Source: Mariannaea sp. PMI_226
Taxonomy: Eukaryota > Ascomycota > Sordariomycetes > Hypocreales > Nectriaceae
Direction of reading: 5' to 3'
Assembly (NCBI GenBank): GCA_024336345.1
Contig: JANFOG010000012.1
Span: forward strand, 992,001 to 1,056,000
Length of the DNA stretch: 64,000 bases
Translations under genes and position numbers: made by a program
Notes under the pieces: generated by a model
Told to the model about the DNA's origin: nothing
What the model saw: only the letters and a program-made list of their open reading frames with translations
Databases searched by the model: none
In this document: positions 9,901 to 20,929 of the stretch, piece after piece
Layout: each line of letters opens with the position of its first letter
How positions within the stretch are numbered: position 1 is the first letter of the stretch

Positions 9901-12619
9901 AACAAGGCAAATGTTCGAAAACTCATTGAAGATATACGTCCCGCCTAAAAAGAATGAAGAAGAATGTACCTGGGTTAGCATGCAGAATTGTCTTTGGAAC
10001 GGGCCATCATACTTCATAACAAAGTCCCCTCTTAAGTTAGCCTACGACGGATATATACAGAATAACCAAGTGGCTGAGTCTTCAGTCCAATGGCTTTTCT
10101 GTAATGTACTCAAACTACCTAATGTTACTTGGAACAACATTATCGAGGAGCTGGAATACAGAGCCAAACACGGGGTGTCGCGTCTTGAAGAAACACAGGA
10201 TCTTTATCAAATTCTTCACGGCATGGTTACTACTGACAAGATAAACAAGACTGACGTTAAAAAACTAAGGTAAAGATAAAATCACGCAACTTTTAGGCTT
10301 GTGCTAACCTGAATGTTCAAAAAGAGCCGTTTTCAACGAGAAGTCTTTGATTCTTCGCCCGAGCGAAAGTGACAGCAGTGAATTCGGCTGGCATAGGGTA
10401 TCAGGCTGCCTGTGGTCAAGTGTTACGGAGATTCGTGGAAGAGCAGTCCTAGAACACCATTATGAGAGCTTAAAAAGCTTCTTTGTGGATGTTCTCGGTG
10501 TTCAAACACTGTCCCTCCAACTAGTGTATGAAGAGCTCAAGCTCCTTGGTGGCTCAACTTCAGCATCGGTTAAGCAAGTGGAAGAAAAGATTTTTGTCTT
10601 TAACAGCTTCCTCAAGGATTCTGACGACTATGGGAAACTGGATCCCAAAGAGCTACGCAGGAAGAAGATATTTCCAGTGAAACATCCAAATGGCGAAGTC
10701 GAGTTGTGCACAGCTGAGATAAACTTTGCTATTGTGGATAGAACGCATCTTGGAGAATATTTTGGGGCCCGGATCAAGACACTGAACTTCGGCTTCGGCC
10801 AACTTCGCAGTCTCGAAGCATTCCTTCATTGGGTTGGGTTACAAGATCGATTTATATCCGGCATGGTGCGAGAACGATCTCACGTTGACGAAAGCGGAAT
10901 GCGGCTCGTGCCAATCAAGGACTGTCGAATCAGATCAAAAGCCCATGCTATCTGCAGGTAATCTCTAGGAGCAAGCTCGAGGCGGCAATGTGGATTCTCT
11001 CTAATGTTATTCCCAGGATTGCTTTCCACTATAATAGTCCGAGACTAGAGCGAACATCGATTGAAGACCTCTATGCTACTATAAGAAATGCTCAAGTATA
11101 CGAGACGGATAAAATCTCCAGTGAGTTGAGCATTTCTCAAGATGGAAAGCCTATAAACCATACCTTGAATACAAGCGAGCTGCACATTCGAGTTCAGGAT
11201 ACTGTGCTTGAGATTTTTGTTTCATCAAACAAAAAAAGACAAGAAATATGCTACGCAAGCAAGCTGCCATCTCAGCTGCTGACTTGGCTCATGAGCGATG
11301 AGGTCACACATATTCCAGGAGAGATGAACGAGAAAGCCAAGCGCGTACTCGTTTCGGTACTTACAAGCAGTCGAGATACAGCTACAAGTGTTCTGCAAGA
11401 TGAGGGCATTGCCTTGATAAACATACAGGATGAGGAATCAGAAGCAGAGGAAAGCTCAGCACCGGAGTATGAAGAAGTTCAAGTGATAGAACCCGCGGCG
11501 CACGAAGACTCTGACGAAGAACAGCCCTTGACAGCTTATACCCCTGGGAGAGATAGAAGAAGCTTGAGTACTACCCAAGTTACTACCCCAAATGGAGTGG
11601 CGCACACACCTTTGTTGCAACCATCTGATGTTGAAGAGGTCGGTTCCGTTAGCTTGACGTCCCACCTCAGGGCATCACATCCTCGACCTGTAGTCGTGGC
11701 GCATTTACCAGGGGATTATGAGAGCCGCCGCATCTGGTCATCAACGCGGGTAGATGCTCAAGTAGAAATAACCGCTGAAGATATCGACAGGTATAGACAG
11801 CTGATTGATCAAGTTATTGTGGCTGCTCGAGCGGCCAACTTTCCTTCTAGGCCAAACAATCCCATGGACATGTCAGCACTGCTCGATGCTTTGCCCACAG
11901 ATGCGGAAGAAGTGTTCAGCTATAGTGGCTCTGAAGAAATCTTTCGCTTCAGATCAAGATCCCAGTTAGAGAGAGACAAAATGGTTGGAGCGGCCGGAGA
12001 GCTTTTTGTGAGTATAACTGTACCGCTATGAGTAAGACACAGTGATACCTAACAAGAATTCACAGGTATTTGAACTGCTCAAGGCCCTTGACCCGGTTTT
12101 ACCCAATTTTTCAATCGACAACTGGCAAAGCACTATTCGAAGTTATGTAAAAACTCACGCAGAATATGGGAACATGGCGCCATGGTCAGGTGGCCGCGAG
12201 GTCGCAGATCTAATGTACGATGACACAGCGGGGGCACTGACAGAGCTGTTCATCGATCAAGGCTATCTAGATGAGTCCTGGCGTAATTGTAGACCCAGTT
12301 ACCTTCTTGAGGTCAAGACTACGACAAGTTCCTGCAACACGCCATTCTACATGAGCAAAGCTCAATACAAACGGGTAAGCCACTCCCCAGCTGTTTGGAA
12401 AGCACGATGGCCATACAAGATGGGGACTGACATGAGTTGTAGATGCGTGACAGCCGTGACAGTCGAGATACCGTGTATGTTGTATTCCGTGTCTTCAATT
12501 TACGCCGGGATTCAATTGGGTTACGCGTGTACGTGAACCCTGCTGAGATGCAGGATGGCGGAGAGCTCGTCTTTACGGGAGAAACTTGGTCTATTGTTCC
12601 CGGAAACCGCGCAGAATAG
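6980..12619 (+). CDS. GHKL/HSP90-like ATPase with C-terminal NO VEIN (DUF3883) domain, copy 1
   Basis: Eight exons join in frame to 1742 residues: 6980-7152, 7211-8072, 8129-9849, 9907-10269, 10325-10957, 11017-12007, 12066-12374, 12443-12619. Introns are 55-68 bp. The N-terminal sacsin/NO VEIN-type ATPase domain has all GHKL boxes: ELLQNAEDN (73-81), CNEDGF (108-113) and GEKGIGF (137-143). A long middle region follows with no recognised domain. The C-terminal ~150 residues match DUF3883/NO VEIN: VFELLKALDP, an EVADLMYDD segment and YLLEVKTT (E1663, K1665), a PD-(D/E)XK-like D...ExK signature. The first acceptor was placed after AAG at 7210 because only that choice gives LAKNLYTS, shared with copy 2. 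Plant NO VEIN is nuclear; the fungal function is unknown. An ATP-switched nuclease or chaperone role is inference. Confidence 0.85.
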
Positions 12620-13078
12620 AACGCTGGAGTGTTTTACTATTATCTTGTTCCTTTGTTTTTGTTCCTTCCGTGTCATGTATGGAGGCGTCTGCTGGGAGAT
12701 TGACGTTGGTCAGACCTAAAGCTACATCTTTGCCCGGGTCGCAAGTGGATGAGCACATCTTTTCAGCTATCCCGACAGTTCAAATTGTGAAGATTTAGGT
12801 ATTTGCATTTAAAATCCAAGTGATTTTAAATGAAGCTGAGCAAAGCGTGAAGACTGCTGTTTTCGCCTGGAGAAATGTAGTGAAGGTGATGTCAGTTCGG
12901 TTTCGAGGGATCATCAGTAGTCAGCACCGCTAGTAAGTTCGGATGAAGATGATTGATGTGCACCCCGCACATCGAGCCCCGAGGAATGTCCGAATGACAA
13001 AGCCATCAGGATATGAATTGACCTCATTGACGTATTCCAAGTCGTCCAACTTCGCCTCTCCTTAGTACTATCCTCGAT
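12620..13078. other. Intergenic, promoter of the deacetylase-fold gene
   Basis: 459 bp between two same-strand genes. The proximal part has an AT-rich stretch (TTTAAA motifs near 12810-12830). No coding signal. Confidence 0.5.
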
Positions 13079-13996
13079 ATGGCAGATAGAGAGGCTTCAA
13101 GTGGCCGATGGCCGGCTGGAGCACGCGCCGCCATCTCATTTACAATCGACAATCTTGGCGAGGCAGCAGATATAAATCGTAATCTGTGGCCAGAGTCCGA
13201 ACCCATTGGTCGACACTATTCCGTTCTTCAAGCGCTTCCCGCAATGCTGGATCTTCTCAAAAAGTACCAAATTGTGGCAACTTTCTTCATTGAGTCTTGG
13301 AATATCAATGTCTATGGAGATTTTATTCTAGACAAAATCGCCGCGGCCGGCCATGAAATCGCGTGGCATGGGTGGCAACATGAGGCTTGGGCGCGCCTCA
13401 ACGATAAAGAAGAAAGGACCAATTTTGAACGCAGCTTCGGGCCAGAGGGCATTGGAAAGTGGATTGAGAGCGGAAAATGCGACCCTTACTGTGGCTTTCG
13501 TCCTCCCAGCGGCATCGTAAATGGTGAAAGGACGCTCAAAATGTGTCGTGAGTTTGGGCTCAGGTATCTGAGTCCTGCAGGGGAGCAGGCAGCAACTCTA
13601 AAAGTCGGAAACCAGGGCGACACGCTGACAATACTGCCGTTTAAATGGGCTACCGTTGATGCATATTTTTATATGGAATCCTTTGAAGACCTGCGAAAGA
13701 TGAAAGGGGAGTACTCAAGCTCACCACAGTCAGCTGAGGTCCTGGTTCAACGATATTGCAACGAAATCGACAAGACCATTGAGTCTGGGGGTTTCCTTTC
13801 ACTTCTATTTCATCCATTTCTAACTGATTCTCCGGAGAGGCTGGAGGCGATGGAATCCGTGCTGAAATATATGACGATGAAGAGGGAGATTGGTGACATC
13901 TGGCTGGCCAGATGTAAAGACGTCGACGCGTTCATTCGGAAGCAGCCGTCTATTGTTGGGAGTGATCCGCAACTGGATATGGCATCGTGGCGTTGA
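13079..13996 (+). CDS. Polysaccharide deacetylase (NodB-fold) family protein, allantoinase PuuE-like
   Basis: A single-exon 305-residue protein with ATG at 13079. NodB-fold motifs appear in order: FTIDN (Asp24-Asn25) where chitin deacetylases have the Asp-Asp pair; HGWQH (His97, His101), the HxxxH metal site; RPPSG, motif 3; and LLFHPFL near the end, the motif with the catalytic His. The second Asp of motif 1 is replaced by Asn, as in the PuuE-like/peptidoglycan-deacetylase branch, so activity on chitin should not be assumed. There is no signal peptide, so it is probably intracellular. It acts on C-N bonds in acetyl or ureide-type groups if the family trend holds; the substrate is unknown. 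It is convergent with the SET gene. Confidence 0.85.
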   Translation: MADREASSGRWPAGARAAISFTIDNLGEAADINRNLWPESEPIGRHYSVLQALPAMLDLLKKYQIVATFFIESWNINVYGDFILDKIAAAGHEIAWHGWQHEAWARLNDKEERTNFERSFGPEGIGKWIESGKCDPYCGFRPPSGIVNGERTLKMCREFGLRYLSPAGEQAATLKVGNQGDTLTILPFKWATVDAYFYMESFEDLRKMKGEYSSSPQSAEVLVQRYCNEIDKTIESGGFLSLLFHPFLTDSPERLEAMESVLKYMTMKREIGDIWLARCKDVDAFIRKQPSIVGSDPQLDMASWR

Positions 13997-14306
13997 CGTA
14001 CCTGTCATTTCCCATGATGAATGCTGTGAAACCTGAATATGGGTATGATATTGATGTGAAACTCGCTTTTGCGCGAAGGTAAAGGCCATGTTTACCTCGC
14101 AGATTGTTTATTACCTTTTTAAATACCGACTCCCGTTAGTTCCTGTGCGTTCACCAACTTCTAGAGATAACTTTCAAACTATCAACTTCAATGGCCTCAA
14201 TGGAACATAATGTATGAACGACAAGACCCGGATCACCCATCTTAGGTTGAAGAGCGGTTCTACAATGCTATTTCTCGTCTAGGCAATCTAATTTTCTAAG
14301 AAGCAA
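13997..14306. other. Convergent intergenic region
   Basis: 310 bp between the 3' ends of two convergent genes. It probably holds both 3' UTRs; no other feature is seen. Confidence 0.5.
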
Positions 14307-16277
14307 TTATATCAATGTCGCCTCTTTCAACCATGCATCGATCCCAGCAAGCGCTCGGCGAGGCAGCCCTTCATACCTCCGCTTGTCGTAGCTATCATTG
14401 AGGCCCTGACGAAGACGCTTAGCCTTGTTTACCAACAACTTAGTCGCTCCAGTAGCTTTTTCGGTTTGTGCAAAGGTGTTTGCTTTCTCCTCAAGATCCT
14501 GCCGCGTCTTGCGAAGAGCCGGTCCATCAGCTTCCTCAGCCACGCAGAGGGCGCATTGGCACTTGAAGTCCCACGTCTTCCGGATCAAAGTGGCCCTCGT
14601 GTCGTAATCACTCGACTCATCGTACGCTTGTGTGATTTCTTCACCCGCATAAATCTTACGGTTGGCACGAAAGATCATAAGATCGCCCACAAAGTCCTTT
14701 TTCGCGTTCGGGACGCAGGAATGGTTAATATATGAGGCTCGGATCCAGAGACCAGTGCTAGCGTTGCTTATGTCCTCGTCTCCCGTTTGCTGGCCCGGAC
14801 CAAAAGCATTCCGCTGAATAATATCATGGACCTGAAAAGTATCGATGATAGGTCTACCATCTCGTTCGAGCAACGTGTTTCCAAGACCTGCGTAGTCGCT
14901 GTAAAGGCCTAAGACCTTGTCGACCTGAGATGGGTTGTTCAAAAGCTTCTGCACTACCGCCTTGTGCAAACCTGCAGGGAAGACTCTGATTGAAGTATCA
15001 TCTCTAACATCGCATGTCAGAGCAGAGAATGCTTCAGCCTCGTAGCCCCAAACAACACAGAAAGCCTTCTCACACAGGATAATGTCGTTTAACTGGATAT
15101 CGTGAGTCGCAAATAACCCACGACCAGCGCCCCGGCTCTCCTTGATCTCTGTGTAGCCATTGAAGTTTGCAGCATCGGAACGTCCATGGGTTTTTGATAG
15201 CCCACTCACGATCTTCTTGAAGTTGTACGAGCCAGTAGCCTCTTCCTGAAGCCGCAGCTCGATTCTTCGCAAGTTCAACTTGGCATACTGATTATCTGGC
15301 TGAAGTCCTTGCTGTGCTAGAAAATGACGTTTGGCATCGAGAAAATCACCCAGAGCATATGCCGCAAGGCCAGCCCGATAATAAGCCTTTGCGTTCAAGC
15401 TCTCTTGCTCCTCACTTTCACCAGTGGTGAGTGATGATAATGCGTCAGCCTTGGCTTCATCAAAGCGCTTGAGAAGGAGGTTTACGTGTGCACGGTTTCG
15501 ATAAATGTCTTTCCCCAAAGAACTGGTTGCCTGCTGGTTTTCAGACATTGATTTTATGCCATCGGTGTAAGAGGTGTGAGCTCTGTGATAATCTTTCTTT
15601 TGGAGTGCAATGTTACCCTCTTCTTTACATTGTTTGGGTGATTTAACTGTGTGTATCAATTTCATCCGTCTTCTCTGGCGCCAAGCCTCAGGGTCGTCGC
15701 TAGAGGCGGACACAACAATGTCTGATGGGTGGTCAATACGGATCGTAGGTTGGCCCTGACTGCTCAATGTGTAGAAAGGCTCCTTCACAAAGAGCTCGGA
15801 GCACACATCCAAGATATCTCTGTCGTGCTGTGACTTGTGTAAGAAGACCTCTATCCGCTCTACCTCTTCAGGAAGCTCTCCTTGAACGACTGCCCAGGAG
15901 GACGCTTCCAACTCAACCACTGGGGATACGCGGCGGAGGAGCAGAGAACGCCCAAGGTGATGCGTCTCCATACGAAGGTCAGAGATTTCCATTGGTTCCA
16001 AATCTTCGAGTTTAGCTGTGCTTGGCAGATAAGGCCGACCAACAGCGTACGCCACCATCGTCTCCCGGCTTTTCTTTACCGGCTTTAGGCCAAATGCTGC
16101 TAAAGATAGGTCCTGCATGAGTGATGCAGAAGTTGCTTGCTGGATCAGGGAGTCTGGATCTGTGGACTTTCGTAGCTGGCTAGATTGATCCTGACATTTC
16201 TGCATGTGATCTTGGACGGTCTTTCGTACACGCTCCGACTCTTCAGCAGTCATGAAAAGGGTGTTATTGGTCCCCAT
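14307..16277 (-). CDS. TPR and SET-domain protein (SMYD-like methyltransferase family)
   Basis: A single-exon protein of 656 residues. The start is the ATG at 16277; the frame opens further upstream but only with a TTG. Residues ~215-350 hold tetratricopeptide-like helices (EEGNIALQKKDYHRAHTSYTDG and RNRAHVNLLLKRFDEAKADA). The SET domain begins near residue 375 with GRGLFATHDI and includes the hallmark NHSCVPN and, shortly after, EITQAYDE. A post-SET-like Cys group (CQCALC) follows. The TPR-before-SET order with NHSC suggests lysine methyltransferase activity on a histone or other protein. The N-terminal ~200 residues are unassigned. The full-length open frame argues that the gene is intact. 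Confidence 0.88.
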   Translation of the reverse strand: MGTNNTLFMTAEESERVRKTVQDHMQKCQDQSSQLRKSTDPDSLIQQATSASLMQDLSLAAFGLKPVKKSRETMVAYAVGRPYLPSTAKLEDLEPMEISDLRMETHHLGRSLLLRRVSPVVELEASSWAVVQGELPEEVERIEVFLHKSQHDRDILDVCSELFVKEPFYTLSSQGQPTIRIDHPSDIVVSASSDDPEAWRQRRRMKLIHTVKSPKQCKEEGNIALQKKDYHRAHTSYTDGIKSMSENQQATSSLGKDIYRNRAHVNLLLKRFDEAKADALSSLTTGESEEQESLNAKAYYRAGLAAYALGDFLDAKRHFLAQQGLQPDNQYAKLNLRRIELRLQEEATGSYNFKKIVSGLSKTHGRSDAANFNGYTEIKESRGAGRGLFATHDIQLNDIILCEKAFCVVWGYEAEAFSALTCDVRDDTSIRVFPAGLHKAVVQKLLNNPSQVDKVLGLYSDYAGLGNTLLERDGRPIIDTFQVHDIIQRNAFGPGQQTGDEDISNASTGLWIRASYINHSCVPNAKKDFVGDLMIFRANRKIYAGEEITQAYDESSDYDTRATLIRKTWDFKCQCALCVAEEADGPALRKTRQDLEEKANTFAQTEKATGATKLLVNKAKRLRQGLNDSYDKRRYEGLPRRALAGIDAWLKEATLI

Positions 16278-16807
16278 CTTAGATTCCAGCAAGAGAAATG
16301 ACGTTTCAGAAAGAAGGTAGCTGTATGACAATAGAAAAATGACTTGGGAAAAGACAAAAGAAGTACCGGTCCCGATAAACGACTGTACGATTTTCCAAAC
16401 CGGCTCCTACCAAGTAATATGTAGCTGCTATTAATAAATCAGTAAATTAAAGGCACGGAGTTCAATACGCCGGTATGAATCATACCGACAGGAATCTCCC
16501 GGTCCCGCCGGAAGTGTTGCCATAGTAGATACCATCCACTTCTTTGCTTCATGAGCTTATTGAGACGCAAACCAAGGGCTCACTAAGTCTAAAAGGGGAA
16601 ATCAATGGCCATCTTCTATGGCAATCATTTCTTGTATCTGATTCTAGAAGTTCTAGTAAGCCGGCGGACTTATTCAGTGCTTATCTACGTGCTCAACAGC
16701 GCAACACGAGCTTGATATTCCTTGTCTTGATATCATGACGAGAGTGCTCCGGTATTGAGATCATTCTACAGAGTCATAAGCCACCCAGACATGAATATTT
16801 ACATTTG

Positions 16808-16828
16808 AAAAAAAAAAAAAAAAAAAAA
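16808..16828 (+). repeat. Homopolymeric A tract, 21 nt
   Basis: Twenty-one consecutive A residues in the SET-gene upstream region, interrupted on both sides by T/G. It could be a nucleosome-depleting poly(dA:dT) element or the tail of a decayed retroposed sequence. I saw no flanking target-site duplication. Confidence 0.9.
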
Positions 16829-19800
16829 TAAGCATATGCGTATAATTTGTAACCCACGAAATGATCAGATTGAGACACGCCGTGAATATTGCTCATCATG
16901 ACTCCCGTAAGTCAACCAAACTAACATCTCAAATCGTTCCTCAACGCCCCACGCAACGGAGAAATAGTCAAGTAAACCGCCGATTGAGCCAATCAGGGCG
17001 CTGCATTTCCGAGCCGACCAATCAATTGCCAGCAAATCCGAACAAACCAACCACGAGGCTCGCCGAGTCCCAGCAACATTTCCGCCTGAGATATGGGGGT
17101 TAAGAGTTCAATCACTACCTTGCCTCATATGTCGTATGTATTATATTACTGAGTCTGAAATAGGTGTCCTATGGTTTTATTACACTTTGTACAAATAGAA
17201 TTTGTGTTTTTCCTTTTCATTTACAAAAGCTACGCTCGTTGAACTACTCATGACAGGTAACTAAGCAATGATCGCAAGTCAAAACGACGGATCCCGCTAA
17301 CTCTGACACACACAACATCTCCGTCATTCACCAAGCAGCATAAAACAAAGAACATAGATAGGGTTCATTTCATCAGATATTGTGTTGGGGCTAACTTCAA
17401 TTACCAACATGGCATATTTGAAACCCACAATACAGACTTGACTTGCTTGCCGCATTTCGATTGGCTCAAATATTTAGTCGTCAACCTGATAAAGCAACCG
17501 CGAAAGCTAGGTGGATAAAGCATAACTATACCTTAATCAATACGTCTTATTTTCCTTGACCTGTTGGTTTCCTATTTCCTATGTGACTTGTGATACCATT
17601 TGATCAAATGGCTCTCTTCTTCTCTCTATAATCAGATTGATTGATTACTATTACTTTCCGGATTTACGGTATGGCCCTTCCGAGGCTGCTGTCGTGGCCC
17701 GTTTATGAATTTCTCGCGCACCACAAATCCGCTGGCCGGTGGGTAATTTTGGATGTAGTTTTTCCTTTAAACAAAATATCGCTCGCACAATCTCTCTCGA
17801 TCGAGCATGGGAAGTCATCCTTTTCAGATTTTTATGATACTCAACATGTAGGTAGGTCTTAACCTTATGATGCTGCAGTATGGCCAACATCTGCCAGAGT
17901 AGCTCTCAACAACATGAGACTGTTATTGGCGAGCGACATGAATTTCTGATTAGGATCAAATATGAAAAAAAGGGACCCGTTTAATTTTCAGGGCAATGGA
18001 GCTATGGATTCAACCAATCCATTAACTAGACCGGGCCAGGAAAACAAGGATGGAATGGCCACAGTGTGTATAAGGCGGGACAAGTACGAAGCTACGAATC
18101 ACAGTTAAATCTGAATACAATCAGACCAAGCTCAGACTCAGAATAGGCCCAAGTTTCCACCGTTAATATGCACAGCGTATTGCAAATACCCAGGTTAGCC
18201 TACAACAAGGAAGTCAAACAACCGAGATAGACACATTAATCTATTTGGACCTTCTTGTTTCCATTCAAAGCCAAACTAATTCGTGTGATTATCTTTGCCT
18301 CTCATTTAAGCCGAAGACAAGGGTCGAGATTGGAAACTGAGTCTTATTTTCCTATTACGTTATTAGCATGAGACCCAGTGACTTTTCTGACTCACCGCAA
18401 CGTCTTCTCTTCAATTTTGGAAGCTTGCGTCTCGTGACTATTTGTCCGCGCGATCATACCACCCGAGAATTGACATGTCCTCTTCTACAGTCTCAATCCA
18501 GCGCTTGTCAACATAAGTAACGCTTTTGAATACCTACACCGGAATTATCATCGTGGGAAAGCGGCATCTTCGGACATTTCCTTCTAATACCCCTGCTATA
18601 ACGTTACCGTGCCAGCTATATGCGTAGGGTAGCCTCTGTGTGTGCTATCGCATAGCCCTAGACATTATTAAGCTAGGACTGCACAACGGCTGGTATGGGT
18701 GTCCGGTAGTGGTAAGACTGGTTACGTACAACAACACCGATCGGACCATTTCTTGCCAAGATACCTGATCAAAAAGGTTTGCCGGGTGAGGATGCATTGC
18801 GAACTGCCGAAACTACACAATATGCTATTCTATGGATAAAAGAGAAGTGGAAATACGTTGAGATAATTGCAGTTGACTAGCATCATTGAGAAAAATGTTA
18901 CGGGCCCCCTCTATTCTACTTCGTTTGAGCATATGTGCTACGCATGAATAAAATGGTCCAGCAATTAATGACTCTAAATTAAATGCTGATTGTTAAGGCA
19001 TCAGTTTTCAGAATTACGAAGTTTTACTAACAAGGATCATAAGTGGTAAACTAAACCCTGCATGGGGCCTACCCAAGTGGTTCTGCTCAAGACAACGATG
19101 GCAAAGATCGACCGATCGACTCCTCATGGCAAAGTAGCTGCCGAACACCACGTTTTCATGTTGGAAGACAGGATTGCAATAAGGAAACTGATCCCCAAGT
19201 TTCATCCAGCTTCCATGAATGGTAGGTACCGCAAGCCTCGTGTGCCTATCAACATGTGCCAAAGCCAGGGATATTACGGGGTGGTACCACCCCCGGAGCG
19301 GTATGTGGAGAACGGTCCGAATAGATGGGAGACAACGTGTTGAGTGCTCTCGGAAGGCTCGGATATGTGCATCAAACTTGGGAGGAAGTTTCTGGAGAGT
19401 CGATCTGGGGTTGAGAGTTGCGGAGAATGACCTTGAGCTTTGTCTGAGCTTCTTTGGACGTTGCAACAGACAGTAAGACTTAAAGCGATCTCGGGTCTTG
19501 AGATATATCCAATAACTCATCCATAACGCGTCAAAACATCTTGAAACCCCAAACCAACTCCCAAAGATGCAAAATGCCAATTATTAGTTGACAATAAAGT
19601 TGATTGGTTGACTGAGAAACACGCGAGTTGAATTTTCCGACCAGCCAGCTTCCGTGAACTCACCTCACCGACTAAACGACCACATGACAGCGCAAACAAT
19701 TCAACAGCTTCCAATACGACGCTGTATCAAACTCGAACGTAGACATACTTACAAGCATTTCTTCTCCGGGAGCATTGACATTCCCTGGTCAAGTAGCGGC

Positions 19801-20684
19801 ACATGACGCATTCGGTGGTGAGATGCGTGGAAGGATTCGTTTCTTGTGAGGAGGGGTGGAGCCTCATGTCGATCACCGATTCACTAACTCCAGTACCCCG
19901 GATTGTTTGTTATCAGGTTTTCAGGCTTCTCACTGCCTGATTATCTCCTTGGTCAGTGTTGAATAGCGATAAAGAGAATAAGGAATTGACCTAGCTATGG
20001 TGTGTACCACGTTTCTTGAGTGCAGGTTTTGCCTGATCAGCCATTTTTTTTCGATGCGTCCATGACATATAAATCGACTTATAAGTTATAACCCAGTGAC
20101 AATAATGAGTCCATACCCTGAGCCTCACCCCAGCTGAGACTCGTCCTAGCGCACGCCTCTCGGGGATTATCTTGTCCCGAGTCAAGTTTCGCTTGTTCCC
20201 GCAGCAGGACTTGTCAGGTCGTCCTGCGTCTCCAATAACGTCATTGTCTGGATATCCTTCTCCCCAACCCATGTGCTGGAGAAATGCCAGGCCTCTCGTT
20301 GGAACGCTTATTCCCGACTGCGCCTTATCGGACCTTCTGCTGTCGATCGGAGCCCCAAAGGTTCAACTCTTCAGTTCTCGCGGCATTCTGATGCCGAAAG
20401 AACTTACAGGGATTATTTATGTATTCGTAACGGGATGGTAGGGCACTGTGAAGGGGAGCAGAATGTGTATCGCGACATCGGCAAGTTGACAACCCAGCTA
20501 GATCTTCTGCAGTGTTAGAGACATCCACGCTTGGACACAACGACTGAATACGTACCTCACATTACCAAACACTGAACTAATAATGATGTTGTGAACGTCG
20601 AAATAGCTCTCGTATCATGACCAATAACTTCACACTGAGTCTGTGTAGTGCAATGTGATTCACTGATGCAGCAGTACGCTGCCG

Positions 20685-20690
20685 CCCCAC
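20685..20690 (-). promoter_or_regulatory. Possible CreA/Mig1-type site (GTGGGG on the minus strand)
   Basis: CCCCAC followed by CCCCG about 240 bp upstream of the hexose transporter start fits the SYGGRG consensus of the carbon-catabolite repressor CreA. Such sites occur by chance, but the position before a sugar transporter is suggestive. This is inference from motif and location only. Confidence 0.3.
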
Positions 20691-20929
20691 CCCCGTCGAC
20701 AACATCCAAGAAGTCCATATCAACCATGTCTCGTGAAAGGGTAATTATGGGGTTCTGGAAACTGGGAGGGCTCAACGGAAGAGTATGATCATCTCTTGAT
20801 CGACCTTCCGAAATGGTGCGAGCGATGTGTCACGTACTTAAGATTCCCTTCATCCACCGCCATCCACCTCCTCCCCTCGGGCACTTATACGATATACCAG
20901 CCTAACATCTCGATTGTTCCTCGCCCATC

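Larger units (their letters stand above)
16278..20929. other. 4.65-kb gene-poor region
   Basis: No gene with recognisable domains or a followable exon chain. The largest open frame is about 19014-19580 on the minus strand. It begins with TTG, overlaps coding-like frames on the plus strand and has no family I recognise. The right end carries the hexose-transporter promoter. The left end carries the SET gene promoter and a long A tract. Confidence 0.5.

Noticed and set aside
16861..17103. 80-codon ATG frame next to the A tract
   Set aside because: Composition is not protein-like for any family I know, and no neighbouring exon could be joined.
19014..19580. 188-codon minus-strand open frame in the gene-poor region
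   Set aside because: It begins with TTG, overlaps other open frames on the plus strand, and shows no motif, signal peptide or spliced continuation.
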